Source: Betaproteobacteria bacterium HGW-Betaproteobacteria-22
Lineage (GTDB): Bacteria > Pseudomonadota > Gammaproteobacteria > Burkholderiales > Methylophilaceae
Reading direction: 5' to 3'
NCBI GenBank assembly: GCA_002842285.1
Contig: PHCJ01000006.1
Location: forward strand, 1 to 64,000
Length of the DNA stretch: 64,000 nt
Shown here: positions 26,490 to 36,325 of the stretch, one piece after another
How the letters are laid out: each line of letters begins with the position of its first letter
Position numbering within the stretch: the first letter of the stretch is position 1
Notes under the pieces: generated by a model
What the model saw: the letters and a program-made list of their open reading frames with translations, nothing else
The model's database searches: none
Told to the model about the DNA's origin: nothing
Position numbers and translations under genes: made by a program

Positions 26490-27611
26490 ATGAAAAAAAG
26501 TTTAATTAGCCTTGCAGTTGCGGCGACTATGGGTGTGGCTGCTTTCTCAGCATCTGCTGAAGATATGTACCGTGGCGCATGGTATGCAGTGCCTGGTGTC
26601 AGTTATTTAAATACAGACAGCGACCTTGATGCCGATAACGGTGCAGGTGGTTTTATCAGTATTGGTAAAGAGTTATCAGAAAGCTGGGATATTCAGGCGC
26701 GTTTGGGGCACAACCGTGCGGATGAAGATACTAACATTGCAGGTGTAGGTGGCCGTTATAAGCAAACGACACTAGGCCTGGATGCCTTGTACATGTTTAG
26801 TCGTGACAAATTCCGTCCGTTCCTGTTAGCAGGTTTGGGGGTTGCACGTAATAATGTGGATTACAGTAATTTTGCACAACTCAATGATAGAAGCAAAACT
26901 TCATGGTTGGCAAATGTAGGTTTGGGCGCACAGTATCTGTTTAATGATACTTTTGGCTTGCAAGCTGATTTGCGTCATCAGTGGACACGTTCTGATGCGA
27001 AAGCACCAGGCACAAGCTTTGATGCAGACGGCACGCTTGGTAACACACTGCTAAGTTTAGGCGGTGTTTTCCGCTTTGGCGCACCGGCAGCTGCGCCTGT
27101 GGTTGCAGCGGCAGAGCCAATTCCTGAGCCGGCACCTTATGTGGCGCCGGCACCTACACCGGCACCTGAGCCAGTTCCTGCGCCAGCGCCAGTGGCAACA
27201 CCTGAGCCATGCGAGCCAAAATTTGAAACCATTACCTTGTCAGCGACAAAGCTGTTTGCTTTTGACAAATTCAAACTGAATGGTGATGCGGTCGTCGTGT
27301 TGGATGATGTGGTTGCTAAATTAAAAGACCATCCGGAGTTTGATGTGGTATTGGTGATTGGTCACACTGATTTAATTGGTTCTGAGAAATACAACCAAAA
27401 GCTCTCAGAGCAACGTGCCAATATCGTTAGAGACCATCTGATTCTTCATGGTATCGATGCAAACCGTTTGCGTGCAGTTGGCAAAGGCGAATCACAACCT
27501 GTGGTTGAGTGTAAGGGTGTGAAAGGTAAAGCGCTTATCGAGTGCCTGGAGCCAAACCGCCGAGTGGTAATTGAAGGTCAAAGACTGCATGCTGTAAATG
27601 AGTGCAAATAA
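26490..27611 (+). CDS. OmpA/OprF-family outer-membrane protein
   Basis: A 373-residue protein. A Sec signal ends ASA-ED (about residue 23), followed by an eight-stranded barrel domain to about residue 200 and a Pro/Ala-rich linker (PEPAPYVAPAPTPAPEPVP). The C-terminal OmpA peptidoglycan-binding domain holds VIGHTDLIGSEKYNQKLSEQRA and ANRLRAVGKGES. It anchors the envelope to peptidoglycan and may form a small pore. AGGAG precedes the start. It is a single-gene unit closed by a strong terminator. Confidence 0.92.
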   Translation: MKKSLISLAVAATMGVAAFSASAEDMYRGAWYAVPGVSYLNTDSDLDADNGAGGFISIGKELSESWDIQARLGHNRADEDTNIAGVGGRYKQTTLGLDALYMFSRDKFRPFLLAGLGVARNNVDYSNFAQLNDRSKTSWLANVGLGAQYLFNDTFGLQADLRHQWTRSDAKAPGTSFDADGTLGNTLLSLGGVFRFGAPAAAPVVAAAEPIPEPAPYVAPAPTPAPEPVPAPAPVATPEPCEPKFETITLSATKLFAFDKFKLNGDAVVVLDDVVAKLKDHPEFDVVLVIGHTDLIGSEKYNQKLSEQRANIVRDHLILHGIDANRLRAVGKGESQPVVECKGVKGKALIECLEPNRRVVIEGQRLHAVNECK

Positions 27612-27649
27612 TCTATCTGATTTTAATTAAATTTAGGTGATTAATGAAA

Positions 27650-27673
27650 GCCTCGCGAAAGCGGGGCTTTTTT
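27650..27673 (+). terminator. Rho-independent terminator after ompA-like gene
   Basis: GCCTCGC (27650-27656), loop GAAA, GCGGGGC (27661-27667), then six T. It is a compact GC-rich stem with a stable tetraloop. An ATG at 27644 overlapping this stem is therefore not the start of the next gene. Confidence 0.9.
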
Positions 27674-27691
27674 ATTGGTACAATTAAAACC

Positions 27692-29044
27692 ATGACAAAT
27701 GTAGAGATATCCTCTTTGGCATTGCAGCCTGTAGACTTGATCATAGATGCGCGTTGGGTGGCAACCGTAGATGCCAATCAGTCGCTATTAGCGTTTTATA
27801 GCGTGGTGATACATCAGCATGTGATTGTCGATGTGCTTCCTACAACCGATGCACATGCCCGGTATTCTGCTGGTAGTGTGGTTGCATTGGGTGAGCATGT
27901 GCTGATTCCTGGATTGATCAATCTGCATACGCATACGCCCATGACACTAATGCGGGGTATTGCTGATGATTTGCCTTTGATGGTTTGGCTAAATGCGCAT
28001 ATATGGCCGGCAGAGCGCGCAATTGTTGATGAGGCATATGTTAGAGATGCCTCTACGCTAGCCTGCGCTGAAATGTTAAGTGGCGGCACTACCTGCTTTA
28101 GTGATATGTACTTTTACCCACAGGCCACCGCGGCTGCAGTGGTTAATACAGGGATGCGTGCAAGTTTGGGGTTGCCTGTACTGGAGTTCCCAACCAATTA
28201 TGCTAAAGACGCGGATGATTATCTGCAAAAAGGCTTTGATGCACACGATAGTTGGCGTGGTAACGCGCTGATTAGTTCAATGATTGCGCCGCATGCACCT
28301 TACACTGTCTCTAACCAGACCTTTGAAAAAGTGCGCGTCTATGCTGAGCAGTTGAATTTGAATATTCATACCCATTTACATGAAACACGCGAAGAAATCA
28401 CACAGAGTGAGACGCAGTATGGCGTACGGCCCATGCAAAGGTTGCTTGATCTAGGCTTGCTGGGCCCTAACCTCATTGCAGCACATGGTGTACATCTGCT
28501 GGAGCATGAAATTGACCTGTTAGCCGAGCATAGCTGCAGCATTGTGCATTGTCCAGGCTCTAATTTGAAGCTGGCGAGTGGTATTGCGCCCGTGGCTGCG
28601 CTGTTGAAAGCGCGTGTCAATGTGGGGTTGGGTACAGACGGCGCGGCGAGCAATAATCGATTAGATATGTTTGCCGAGATGCGTTTAGCAGCATTGCTGG
28701 CAAAAGGTGTATGTGAAGACCCCTTGGCCATCACAGCACACCATGCACTGCAAATGGCGACGATTAACGCAGCAAAAGCATTGGGGCTGGAAGAAAAAAT
28801 AGGCAGTATTGAAGTTGGTAAACAGGCGGATTTAACCGCTGTTAAATTAAGTGACTTTAATATCGCACCTTGTTATGACCCGATTTCTCATCTTATATAC
28901 GCCTGTGGGCGAGAAAATGTAACGCATACATGGGTAGCCGGGGAGTTGCGATACAGCCATGGCATTTTTGCCAACATAGAACCAATTGAATTAAAGGAAA
29001 TTATCCAGACATGGCAACCGAAACTGAAACAATACAAACATTAA
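27692..29044 (+). CDS. mtaD: 5-methylthioadenosine / S-adenosylhomocysteine deaminase family amidohydrolase
   Basis: About 450 residues from the ATG at 27692; an ATG at 27644 lies in the terminator of the previous gene. Metal-dependent amidohydrolase: the HxH pair is in [13 protein letters not shown], with further ligands in [11 protein letters not shown], the catalytic Glu in that segment, and [17 protein letters not shown]. Predicted to deaminate S-adenosylhomocysteine or methylthioadenosine, recycling the product of methyl transfer. The 3' end overlaps ubiG by 34 bases. Other members act on N-ethylammeline or related compounds, so substrate is uncertain. Confidence 0.87.
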   Translation: MTNVEISSLALQPVDLIIDARWVATVDANQSLLAFYSVVIHQHVIVDVLPTTDAHARYSAGSVVALGEHVLIPGLINLHTHTPMTLMRGIADDLPLMVWLNAHIWPAERAIVDEAYVRDASTLACAEMLSGGTTCFSDMYFYPQATAAAVVNTGMRASLGLPVLEFPTNYAKDADDYLQKGFDAHDSWRGNALISSMIAPHAPYTVSNQTFEKVRVYAEQLNLNIHTHLHETREEITQSETQYGVRPMQRLLDLGLLGPNLIAAHGVHLLEHEIDLLAEHSCSIVHCPGSNLKLASGIAPVAALLKARVNVGLGTDGAASNNRLDMFAEMRLAALLAKGVCEDPLAITAHHALQMATINAAKALGLEEKIGSIEVGKQADLTAVKLSDFNIAPCYDPISHLIYACGRENVTHTWVAGELRYSHGIFANIEPIELKEIIQTWQPKLKQYKH

Positions 29045-29736
29045 ATGCAGATAGTTTAGAACTACAGAAATTTAGTGAACTGGCGCATAAATGGTGGGAT
29101 AAAAATAGCGAATTTAAGCCGCTGCATGACATTAACCCGTTACGACTGGACTATATAGATGCGCAAGTGGGTTTAAAGGGTAAGCGTGTGCTTGATGTTG
29201 GCTGTGGAGGCGGCATTTTGTCTGAGTCCATGTTTTTTAGTGGTGCAGATGTTACTGGTATTGATCTGGGAGAAAAGGCGCTGAATGTAGCGAAACTGCA
29301 TCAGTTTGAAAGTGGTGCCAAGGTGGATTATCAATTGATTTCAGTAGAGCAGCTTGCCAAGGAGTCGCCTGCCAGTTTTGATGTGGTGACCTGTATGGAA
29401 ATGCTGGAGCATGTGCCTCATCCAGCTTCGGTGGTAGCGGCTTGTGCTAGCTTGGTGAAGCCAGGCGGCTCAGTGTTTTTTTCAACAATTAACCGTAATC
29501 CCAAGGCTTATCTATATGCAGTGATTGGTGCTGAGTACGTGTTGAATCTGTTGCCAAAAGGCACGCATGACTATGCGAAATTCATCAAGCCATCTGAGCT
29601 TTCAAGCTGGGTGCGCAATGCCGGGCTGGATCTGGCCGGTTTGCGCGGCATGACGTATCACCCTATCAAGCAGTATTACGCGCTTTGCGATGATGTTTCA
29701 GTAAACTATCTCATGCACACACGATTGGCAGCATGA
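29011..29736 (+). CDS. ubiG: Ubiquinone O-methyltransferase UbiG
   Basis: A 241-residue SAM-dependent O-methyltransferase acting twice in ubiquinone synthesis. Motif [16 protein letters not shown], followed by [21 protein letters not shown] and [19 protein letters not shown], identifies UbiG clearly. [23 protein letters not shown] is the typical N terminus. It overlaps the upstream deaminase gene, which may detoxify the S-adenosylhomocysteine this enzyme makes. Confidence 0.95.
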   Translation: MATETETIQTLNADSLELQKFSELAHKWWDKNSEFKPLHDINPLRLDYIDAQVGLKGKRVLDVGCGGGILSESMFFSGADVTGIDLGEKALNVAKLHQFESGAKVDYQLISVEQLAKESPASFDVVTCMEMLEHVPHPASVVAACASLVKPGGSVFFSTINRNPKAYLYAVIGAEYVLNLLPKGTHDYAKFIKPSELSSWVRNAGLDLAGLRGMTYHPIKQYYALCDDVSVNYLMHTRLAA

Positions 29737-29790
29737 TGAAAAACGTGTGTTCTTAGATCAGGTGGTGCGTTTGGATGTTAAAAAAATCGC

Positions 29791-29802
29791 GTGCGTACGC
29801 AC
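29791..29802. repeat. 12-bp perfect palindrome upstream of gph
   Basis: GTGCGTACGCAC lies in the 111-base gap between ubiG and gph, 45 bases before the gph start. It is a perfect palindrome with no T-run, so it could be a protein-binding site. No function is known to me. Confidence 0.4.
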
Positions 29803-29847
29803 TTGAGTGTGGAGCTTTTGCATGGAAAGCGTTTTAAAGGGTAGCTA

Positions 29848-30510
29848 ATGGTTTTATTTGATTTGGATGGCACGTTGGTCGATACCGCTCATGATTTGGC
29901 TTATGCGCTTAATTTGCAGCGCGAGCGGCACGGTTTGCCCGCACTTGCCTTGGCACTTATTCGCCCTTACGCATCACATGGTTCTACAGGCTTGTTGTAT
30001 GTGGGGTTTGGCATTGCGCCGGATGATGCGGCGTTTGCCCCTATGCGTGAAGAGTATCTGACTTTGTATGATGAGGTGCTCACACGTAAACCGCTGTTGT
30101 TCGATGGAATGCCCGGCCTGCTGAAGCACTTCGATGACCATGCGATACGCTGGGGCGTTGTCACCAATAAACCGCGCAGATTTACACAGCCCTTGATGCA
30201 AAGCATTGGTTTGCTTGAGCGTGCGGCATGCGTGGTGAGCGGCGATGATGCGCCACGTCCAAAACCTTATCCTGACTCTTTGCTGTTAGCCTGCGCGCAG
30301 GCGGATGTGAAGCCGCAGGCTTGCTGGTATGTGGGTGATGCTGCGCGCGACATTGAGGCAGGCAAGGCTGCGGGTATGCACACGATAGTGGCAATGTACG
30401 GTTACTTAGGTGAGGCAGACCGGCCTGCTGAGTGGGGCGCAGATGCTTATATTCAACAGCCTTTAGATTTGTTAAGCCTGGATTTCTTAAATCTGGATTT
30501 GATGAGGTGA
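29848..30510 (+). CDS. gph: HAD-family phosphoglycolate phosphatase
   Basis: A 220-residue HAD hydrolase. Motif I VLFDLDGTLVDTAHDLAYALN, motif II VVTNKPRRF, motif III PKPYPDSL and motif IV YVGDAARDIEAGKAAGM. It hydrolyses 2-phosphoglycolate formed in DNA repair and metabolism. The ubiG-gph order is common in betaproteobacteria. The alpha-helical cap contains typical Gph sequence (SHGSTGLLYVGFG). Confidence 0.9.
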   Translation: MVLFDLDGTLVDTAHDLAYALNLQRERHGLPALALALIRPYASHGSTGLLYVGFGIAPDDAAFAPMREEYLTLYDEVLTRKPLLFDGMPGLLKHFDDHAIRWGVVTNKPRRFTQPLMQSIGLLERAACVVSGDDAPRPKPYPDSLLLACAQADVKPQACWYVGDAARDIEAGKAAGMHTIVAMYGYLGEADRPAEWGADAYIQQPLDLLSLDFLNLDLMR

Positions 30511-30602
30511 TTACATTGCTGTTTGAATATCAGTTTGCCAATATTTTTTGTGTTGGCGACCTGTTCTTATTATGAAAATAAATACAGATTTAGAGCATAT
30601 TG

Positions 30603-31964
30603 ATGCGTCAGCCACAAATTGACGGGGTAACTGAAACTCCAGCGTTGCCCAGCTTGCGCGAAGCGGCAATGTATTGGTTAAAACTTGGTTTTTTGAGTTT
30701 CGGTGGCCCTGCGGGACAAATTGCCATGATGCATCACGACTTGGTTGAAAAGAAACGCTGGATTTCAGATAAGCGTTTTTTGCATGCACTGAATTACTGC
30801 ATGATTCTGCCCGGACCAGAAGCGCAGCAGTTAGCATCGTACATTGGCTGGCTAATGCATAGAACCTGGGGTGGGTTGATTGCAGGTGGCTTGTTTGTAT
30901 TGCCTTCTTTGTTATTGCTGATTGCGCTGAGTTGGGGCTATATGCGTTTTGGGGATATTCCGCAGGTTAACGCCATGTTGCAGGGGGTTAAACCCGCCGT
31001 AGTGGCAATCGTGTTATTCGCAGCCTATCGCATAGGCTTGCGTGTGCTCAAGAACAAGTGGCTATGGGGCATTGCCATTTTTGCTTTGATTGGCATTGCC
31101 TGGCTAAAGCTTCCTTTTCCCCTCATAGTTATTGGAGCAGGCCTAATAGGCTTGGCAGCACATTATTATTTTCCGAGCACATTCAATGTCGTAAAAGGCC
31201 ATGATGCGACACAGTCTGTACAAGTAAAAGCACACATCGATGATGATACGCCAACGCCGGCACATGCTGTGTTTAGCACTAAAAAAGCCTTGATCTGGCT
31301 CACATTGGCACTGACTGCCTGGTGCCTTGTGATGGGAGTGATGGTGTGTAGCTACAGTTGGCAGGGGGTGCTGACGCAAATGGGCTGGTTTTTTACTAAA
31401 GCCGCACTGCTGACCTTTGGTGGTGCCTATGCGGTATTGCCTTATGTTTATCAAGGGGCTGTCGAGCAGTATCAATGGCTGACTGCGCATCAAATGATGG
31501 ATGGTCTGGCGTTGGGTGAAACTACGCCCGGCCCACTGATTATGGTGGTAGCTTTTGTTGCCTTTGTAGGCGGCTGGACGCAAGCCGTGTTGGGCAGTGA
31601 GCACTTGTTCTTATCCGGAGCGCTGGCTTCCGTTGTGGTGACATTTTTTACTTTTTTGCCTTCGTTTTTGTTTATTTTTATCGGTGCACCATTGGTGGAA
31701 TCCACTCAGAATAATTTGAAACTTACGTCACCTCTGACGGCCATTACTGCTGCGGTGGTGGGCGTCATTGTTAGTTTGGCTTTGTTTTTTGCACAGCATG
31801 TGTTTGTGCCGAACATGACAGTGGATGGCCTAGATATCTATGCGGTTCTAATCTCAATGCTGGCCTTAAGGTTGTTAATCAAAAACAATTTGAGTTTGAT
31901 TAAACTGGTGGCAATTGCTGCCGTGCTTGGTTTGTTACATTTTTATATTGATCTGGCGTTATAG
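30603..31964 (+). CDS. chrA: Chromate transporter ChrA (two-domain CHR family)
   Basis: A 453-residue inner-membrane protein with two homologous CHR domains. The first contains WLKLGFLSFGGPAGQIAMMH; the second contains FFTKAALLTFGGAYAVLPYV and GLALGETTPGPLIMVVAF. About ten to twelve hydrophobic helices are visible. ChrA members export chromate by proton exchange. A TTG directly precedes the ATG at 30603 and is less likely the start. No regulator or chromate reductase gene is next to it. Confidence 0.92.
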   Translation: MRQPQIDGVTETPALPSLREAAMYWLKLGFLSFGGPAGQIAMMHHDLVEKKRWISDKRFLHALNYCMILPGPEAQQLASYIGWLMHRTWGGLIAGGLFVLPSLLLLIALSWGYMRFGDIPQVNAMLQGVKPAVVAIVLFAAYRIGLRVLKNKWLWGIAIFALIGIAWLKLPFPLIVIGAGLIGLAAHYYFPSTFNVVKGHDATQSVQVKAHIDDDTPTPAHAVFSTKKALIWLTLALTAWCLVMGVMVCSYSWQGVLTQMGWFFTKAALLTFGGAYAVLPYVYQGAVEQYQWLTAHQMMDGLALGETTPGPLIMVVAFVAFVGGWTQAVLGSEHLFLSGALASVVVTFFTFLPSFLFIFIGAPLVESTQNNLKLTSPLTAITAAVVGVIVSLALFFAQHVFVPNMTVDGLDIYAVLISMLALRLLIKNNLSLIKLVAIAAVLGLLHFYIDLAL

Positions 31965-31973
31965 GTCGGAAAG

Positions 31974-32570
31974 TTAAACGTTTCTGCGTTCGAGCATGGC
32001 TTGAGCCAGGGTGCCTGTGTCTACGTATTCAATCTCACCTCCCATGGGCATGCCGCGCGCGATGCGGCTGACCTTGATGTCTCTGGCGCGTAACAGTTCA
32101 CTGATGTAATGCGCAGTGGCATCACCTTCTACCGTGTAGTTGGTCGCCAGGATGACTTCTTGTACGTGTCCGCTCTGAGCGCGTTTAATGAGCTTGTCCA
32201 GATGGATTTCTTTGGGGCCAATGCCGTCTAGCGGGGAGAGTCTGCCCATGAGTACGAAATACATGCCATGATAGGCGCGCGTATTTTCAAGCATAATGAG
32301 GTCGGTAGGCATTTCCACTACACACAGTACGCTGTTGTCACGCTGTGGCGAATCACATAATGCACACACTGGCTGTTCGCTAAAGGTGTTACAGAGTCTG
32401 CAATGCCCTACCACTTGCAGGGCGTTATCCAACGCTATGGATAAGCTATTGGCGCCTTGTCTATCGCGTTGCAGCAGGTAATAAGCCATGCGCTGTGCCG
32501 ATTTTGGGCCTACGCCAGGCAGGCAGCGTAAGCTTTCAATCAGTTGTTCAAGGGCAGGTGGGTTTTTCAT
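31974..32570 (-). CDS. recR: Recombination mediator RecR
   Basis: A 198-residue protein that loads RecA at gaps with RecF/RecO. Helix-hairpin-helix near the N terminus ([19 protein letters not shown]), C4 zinc finger ([16 protein letters not shown]) and Toprim domain ([14 protein letters not shown], then [17 protein letters not shown]). It follows ebfC and dnaX in the conserved dnaX-ebfC-recR order on the minus strand and converges with chrA. Confidence 0.97.
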   Translation of the reverse strand: MKNPPALEQLIESLRCLPGVGPKSAQRMAYYLLQRDRQGANSLSIALDNALQVVGHCRLCNTFSEQPVCALCDSPQRDNSVLCVVEMPTDLIMLENTRAYHGMYFVLMGRLSPLDGIGPKEIHLDKLIKRAQSGHVQEVILATNYTVEGDATAHYISELLRARDIKVSRIARGMPMGGEIEYVDTGTLAQAMLERRNV

Positions 32571-32585
32571 GAATACACGCGAGTA

Positions 32586-32894
32586 TTAGAACGGGAGTTT
32601 CATTCCTGCCGGCATAAAACTGGATAGACGTGCAGAGGAGGTTGCCTCTACTTTGCCAGCGGCGTCTTTCAGTGCAATTACCAACAGGTCTTCCAATGTT
32701 TCTTTGTCGTCCATTACGCTGTCATCCAGAGTGACGCGTTTTACCTCATTTTTACAGGTCATTTGTACTTTTACCAAGCCGTTGGCAGCAACACCTTCAA
32801 CTTCAATATTGGCAAGTTCTTCTTGTGCTTTTTGCATATTTGCCTGCATTTGCTGGGCTTGCTTCATTAAATTTCCCATGCCGCCTTTCATCAT
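32586..32894 (-). CDS. ebfC: Nucleoid-associated protein YbaB/EbfC
   Basis: A 102-residue DNA-binding protein of the YbaB/EbfC family: [45 protein letters not shown]-type ending ([10 protein letters not shown]). It forms dimers that bind DNA and influence nucleoid structure. A good ribosome-binding site (AAGGAGA) lies upstream. It sits 15 bases before recR. Confidence 0.97.
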   Translation of the reverse strand: MMKGGMGNLMKQAQQMQANMQKAQEELANIEVEGVAANGLVKVQMTCKNEVKRVTLDDSVMDDKETLEDLLVIALKDAAGKVEATSSARLSSFMPAGMKLPF

Positions 32895-32957
32895 GTGAGT
32901 TCTCCTTAAATTGGTTGGTTAAAAGTTAGGTTAAATTCGAGCGTGTGATGTAACCGT

Positions 32958-34601
32958 TTATAACGGTTTGATACTGTTGGGAATAATGGTTGCGCCAAAA
33001 TCGTTAATTAAGGTCTGCACAAATTGATCCTGTTCGATGGCTTGCTCGGCATTGGCTTGTGCGGTGGCTTTTTCGTGCATGATTTGCTTGGCCGGTGTGT
33101 TGCCGGTGCCGCCGATATTAAACTGAAGTTTGATTTTTTTATCAAAATATTGTGCGATGGCTGTACTTAGTTTTTCCTGGTAATTCGGTGACAGTAAGTG
33201 TTTTTGCGCTTCGGGAACGCTGAGTGAAATGCTGTGTGCATCATAGCTCACGAGTTCACAGTGCTTGGCGAGTTCTCTTGCCAGCCCCAGTTTTAATTCA
33301 TCGACTAGATTGCGCCAGTTGCCATCAAAATTCCCGGTATCGTGACCAACCACCTGTTCAGGCACGTTTGGCTGCGGATGCGCATTTGTCTTTTTAGCAG
33401 CATCTGCTGTGGCTGGCGGTGAAGCAGGGGTTGCCATGGGCGTGCTACGCGGCGAAGTTTGCGTTGTTGTGTTGTGGTTGTCTGACTGCTTTCGAAGCGT
33501 TGCCGGGTTGCCGTTTTCAATGGGAGTGAATGCCAGCATGCGTAATAAGCTCATGGTGAATCCTGCAAACTCGTCAGGTGCAAGGCCAATGTCGCGGCGG
33601 CCGAGCAGGGCAATTTGATAGTAGAGTTGCAGTGTTTCAGGTTGAATACTTTGCGCCAGTGACAATAAAGTTTCTCTTTCAGGCAAGTCGTCTGCCACTG
33701 TGTCCGGCACAGCCTGTGCCACAGCAATTTGATGGAGCAGTTGTGCAAAATCATTGAGGGCTGCTTCAAATGAAATGCTGCGCTCTTCCATCACTTTTGC
33801 TTGGTTGATTAAGCTGCTGCCGTTATTGGTTAACAGAGCTTCTAGTAACTGGTATAAATAACTTTGGTCTATGGCGCCTAACATGGCGCGCACTTCGGTT
33901 TCGTTGACCATTTGACCGCCATAGGCAATAGCTTGATCGGTGAGTGAAAGAGCATCGCGCATACTGCCGTTAGCCGCACGTGAAATTAAATGCAATGCGT
34001 TAGGCTCAAATGGAATGTTTTCCTGTGTCAGAATGTTTTGCAGATGGCTTGTGATGGAGGTGCCAGCCATTTGGCGCAAATTAAACTGCAGGCAGCGTGA
34101 TAATACGGTGACGGGCACCTTTTGCGGGTCAGTCGTTGCCAGTATAAATTTAACGTGCGTGGGCGGCTCTTCCAAAGTTTTGAGCATCGCATTAAAAGCA
34201 CTTTTCGACAGCATGTGTACTTCATCAATGATGTACACTTTGTAGCGGCCAGCGGTGGGGGCGTATTGCGCATTGTCGAGCAGGTCACGCATGGCGTCTA
34301 CCTGCGTATTGCTTGCTGCGTCGACTTCGATTAAGTCAACAAAACGTCCTTTGTCAATTTCACTACAGGTGCTACATACGCCACATGGCTTTGCGCTAAC
34401 GCCTGTTTCACAATTAAGTGACTTGGCTAAAATACGGGCCAGCGTGGTTTTGCCTACCCCGCGTGTGCCAGTAAACAGGTAGGCGTGGTGTAATCGATTT
34501 TGTTCCAAAGCGTTGGTTAAAGCACGAACTACATGGTCTTGACCGACCAGTGTTTCAAATGATTTTGGGCGCCATTTACGCGCGAGGACTTGATATGACA
34601 T
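32958..34601 (-). CDS. dnaX: DNA polymerase III subunits tau/gamma
   Basis: A 547-residue clamp-loader subunit. Residues 1-370 form the AAA+ core: RKWRPKSFETLVGQDHVVRAL, P-loop GTRGVGKTTLAR, zinc site CETGVSAKPCGVCSTC, VDLIEVDAASNTQVDAMR, IDEVHMLS. A variable Thr/Pro-rich linker is followed by a C-terminal tau region that binds the polymerase. The linker contains AAA AAG after a GCT codon, which is not the classic A-AAA-AAG slip site, so I do not claim a programmed frameshift. Conserved upstream neighbour of ebfC. Confidence 0.96.
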   Translation of the reverse strand: MSYQVLARKWRPKSFETLVGQDHVVRALTNALEQNRLHHAYLFTGTRGVGKTTLARILAKSLNCETGVSAKPCGVCSTCSEIDKGRFVDLIEVDAASNTQVDAMRDLLDNAQYAPTAGRYKVYIIDEVHMLSKSAFNAMLKTLEEPPTHVKFILATTDPQKVPVTVLSRCLQFNLRQMAGTSITSHLQNILTQENIPFEPNALHLISRAANGSMRDALSLTDQAIAYGGQMVNETEVRAMLGAIDQSYLYQLLEALLTNNGSSLINQAKVMEERSISFEAALNDFAQLLHQIAVAQAVPDTVADDLPERETLLSLAQSIQPETLQLYYQIALLGRRDIGLAPDEFAGFTMSLLRMLAFTPIENGNPATLRKQSDNHNTTTQTSPRSTPMATPASPPATADAAKKTNAHPQPNVPEQVVGHDTGNFDGNWRNLVDELKLGLARELAKHCELVSYDAHSISLSVPEAQKHLLSPNYQEKLSTAIAQYFDKKIKLQFNIGGTGNTPAKQIMHEKATAQANAEQAIEQDQFVQTLINDFGATIIPNSIKPL

Positions 34602-34756
34602 AGCGCATTACTTTAGCTGAAAATTGTGTTTTAGTCTTTAGATTTGTGAGGTGGGATTGAATTATTCTTTTGGATTTTGAACTGGTAATGGCTAATGAAT
34701 GAGGTAGTGTACCGCTGGATTGAATCGTAGCATTAAACAGAACAAACACCCATCAG

Positions 34757-34857
34757 AAGGTGGCGAGCCATGACCCCGGCACTTGCTTAATAGTTGTGGC
34801 TGCTTGCTTCCGCACCTGACCAGATTGGCTACTTCACAATGCGGGGAGGCCCGCCAA
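34757..34857 (-). ncRNA. ffs: Signal recognition particle 4.5S RNA
   Basis: Read on the minus strand, the segment contains the nearly invariant SRP core GGTCAGGTGCGGAAGCAAGC (around 34802-34823). The ends pair: GGCGGGCC (34848-34855) with GGCTCGCC (34762-34769). About 100 nucleotides fits the bacterial small SRP RNA. It pairs with Ffh to target membrane proteins. It lies ~155 bases upstream of dnaX on the same strand, a frequent arrangement. Ends are accurate to within a few bases. The rest of 34602-34982 shows no other feature. Confidence 0.93.
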
Positions 34858-34982
34858 GTTTGATTTTACTACAGTTGGCCATGTTCGGGGAGGGTCTGGT
34901 GTGTTTTTTGTAGACGCCCTGTTGGTAAAGCGCACTTGTAGCGCACCTGGAGAGGGTTTTTTATGTGGATCAATGTGAGCGA

Positions 34983-36029
34983 TTAGCCGTTCACATGGTC
35001 ATCAGGGTATCTTTTTTTAATGGCGAGTATGTCATTGAAGTGCCTAAAGAAGGCGTCCACACAGGCAGGGTCAAAGTGCGAGCCAGCATTTTTTTTGAGA
35101 TAAACACACGCCTCGTTTACGCTCCACGCATGCTTGTGCGGGCGGGCGGAGGTGAGCACATCAAAGACATCTGCTACGGCTACGATGCGACCCGACAAGG
35201 GGATGTTTTCGCCTGATAATCCTCTTGGATAACCGCTACCATCAAATTTTTCATGGTGGGTGTAGGCGATCTCTGCGGCTAGTTGTAACAGCGGTGAGTT
35301 GCCGTTGCTTAAGAGTTTGTGACCGATGATGGTATGCTGCTTCACTAGGTTGAATTCCTGAGTAATTAACTTGCCCAGCTTGAGCAGAACTGAGTTGATG
35401 ATGCCGATCTTCCCAACATCGTGCATGGGGGCGGCCTTGAATATCAAGTCCTGCTCCTGTAGTGTGAGCCCCAGGCCGCTGGCGATTAGTTTGGCATAGT
35501 TTGCGATGCGCTGGATGTGTGCATGGGTATGGGGTTCGCGGTATTCAATGGCCTGAGTGAGAAGAAATATCGTTTCTTGTTCTTGGGCGCTGATCTTGGC
35601 TGTGGCTTTGTTAATCTCTTCATTCAGCCATGTGTGGTGGTCATTTAATCTTTTTTGGCTTTGCCTTAATGTGAGCATGTTTCTGGCACGGACAACAAAT
35701 TCACTGTTGTCTAACGGTTTGTTCAGAAAATCTGTGACCCCTGCGGCTAGCGCATTTTGCCTGACTGTTGTTTCACTGGCCTGGACAATCATCAATACTG
35801 GAATGTCAGCATAATCCACAAACCCTCGGAATTGCTGTGTGAACTGTATGCCATTCATTTCTGGCATGATGTAATCAACCACAACCATGTCTGGTTCATT
35901 ATCAATACACCAGTCTAGTGCTTCACCTGGATTGGTGAAGGCAATCGCTTCATATTCCGGGATTTTTTTAATCAGGTGCTGTAACAGTGAAACGTTTAGT
36001 TCGGTGTCATCTATGAGTAGAATGCGCAT
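34983..36029 (-). CDS. Response regulator with HD-GYP domain (cyclic-di-GMP phosphodiesterase type)
   Basis: A 348-residue protein. The receiver domain (residues 1-120) has MRILLIDDTELN, phospho-acceptor region DMVVVDYIMPEMNG and a conserved Lys (FLNKPLD). A linker helix leads to an HD-GYP domain (about 150-320) with HIQRIANYAKLIA, HDVGKIG and HHEKFDGSGYPRGL. HD-GYP proteins hydrolyse cyclic di-GMP, controlling motility versus attachment. All metal-ligand motifs are visible. It is divergent from a sensor kinase, which may be its partner, though the NarL-type gene beyond is the more usual one. Confidence 0.92.
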   Translation of the reverse strand: MRILLIDDTELNVSLLQHLIKKIPEYEAIAFTNPGEALDWCIDNEPDMVVVDYIMPEMNGIQFTQQFRGFVDYADIPVLMIVQASETTVRQNALAAGVTDFLNKPLDNSEFVVRARNMLTLRQSQKRLNDHHTWLNEEINKATAKISAQEQETIFLLTQAIEYREPHTHAHIQRIANYAKLIASGLGLTLQEQDLIFKAAPMHDVGKIGIINSVLLKLGKLITQEFNLVKQHTIIGHKLLSNGNSPLLQLAAEIAYTHHEKFDGSGYPRGLSGENIPLSGRIVAVADVFDVLTSARPHKHAWSVNEACVYLKKNAGSHFDPACVDAFFRHFNDILAIKKRYPDDHVNG

Positions 36030-36325
36030 TTCGCCTCGTCAATATGCTTCATAAAACAATGTCATTATCTCGTAAAAAATCCATCAAACTGTGCGGCGCT
36101 GCCATTTTTAGCAACATTTGCCAACTTGTTGGTTTTAGTGTTGACTATCAGTCGATGGCAAGTCTTAATGGAAAATTCGGGCTAGTTCTTAATATGATTC
36201 AATATTTATCTGAATGTTTTAGCATTAAGACATAAATGTATAATAGCCTAGTATGTACAATTTTAAAGAATAGAATGCGCTAAAATCTCATGCAACATGA
36301 TATGAGTCCTGTTGGATAAATCTAA
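36030..36325. other. Intergenic region between divergent signalling genes
   Basis: This 296-base stretch separates the HD-GYP regulator and the histidine kinase and must contain both promoters. An open frame of 63 codons at 36044-36235 has no supporting ribosome-binding site or recognisable sequence. I see no palindrome or terminator worth naming. Confidence 0.5.

Noticed and set aside
33350-33420. Programmed frameshift site in dnaX producing gamma
   Set aside because: Only GCT AAA AAG is present; the required A-AAA-AAG heptamer with a clear stem-loop is not.
34965-35216. Plus-strand open frame opposite the HD-GYP gene
   Set aside because: It is the antisense shadow of the well-supported HD-GYP domain.
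36044-36235. Small open frame of 63 codons
   Set aside because: No ribosome-binding site and no recognisable protein character; lies in the divergent promoter region.
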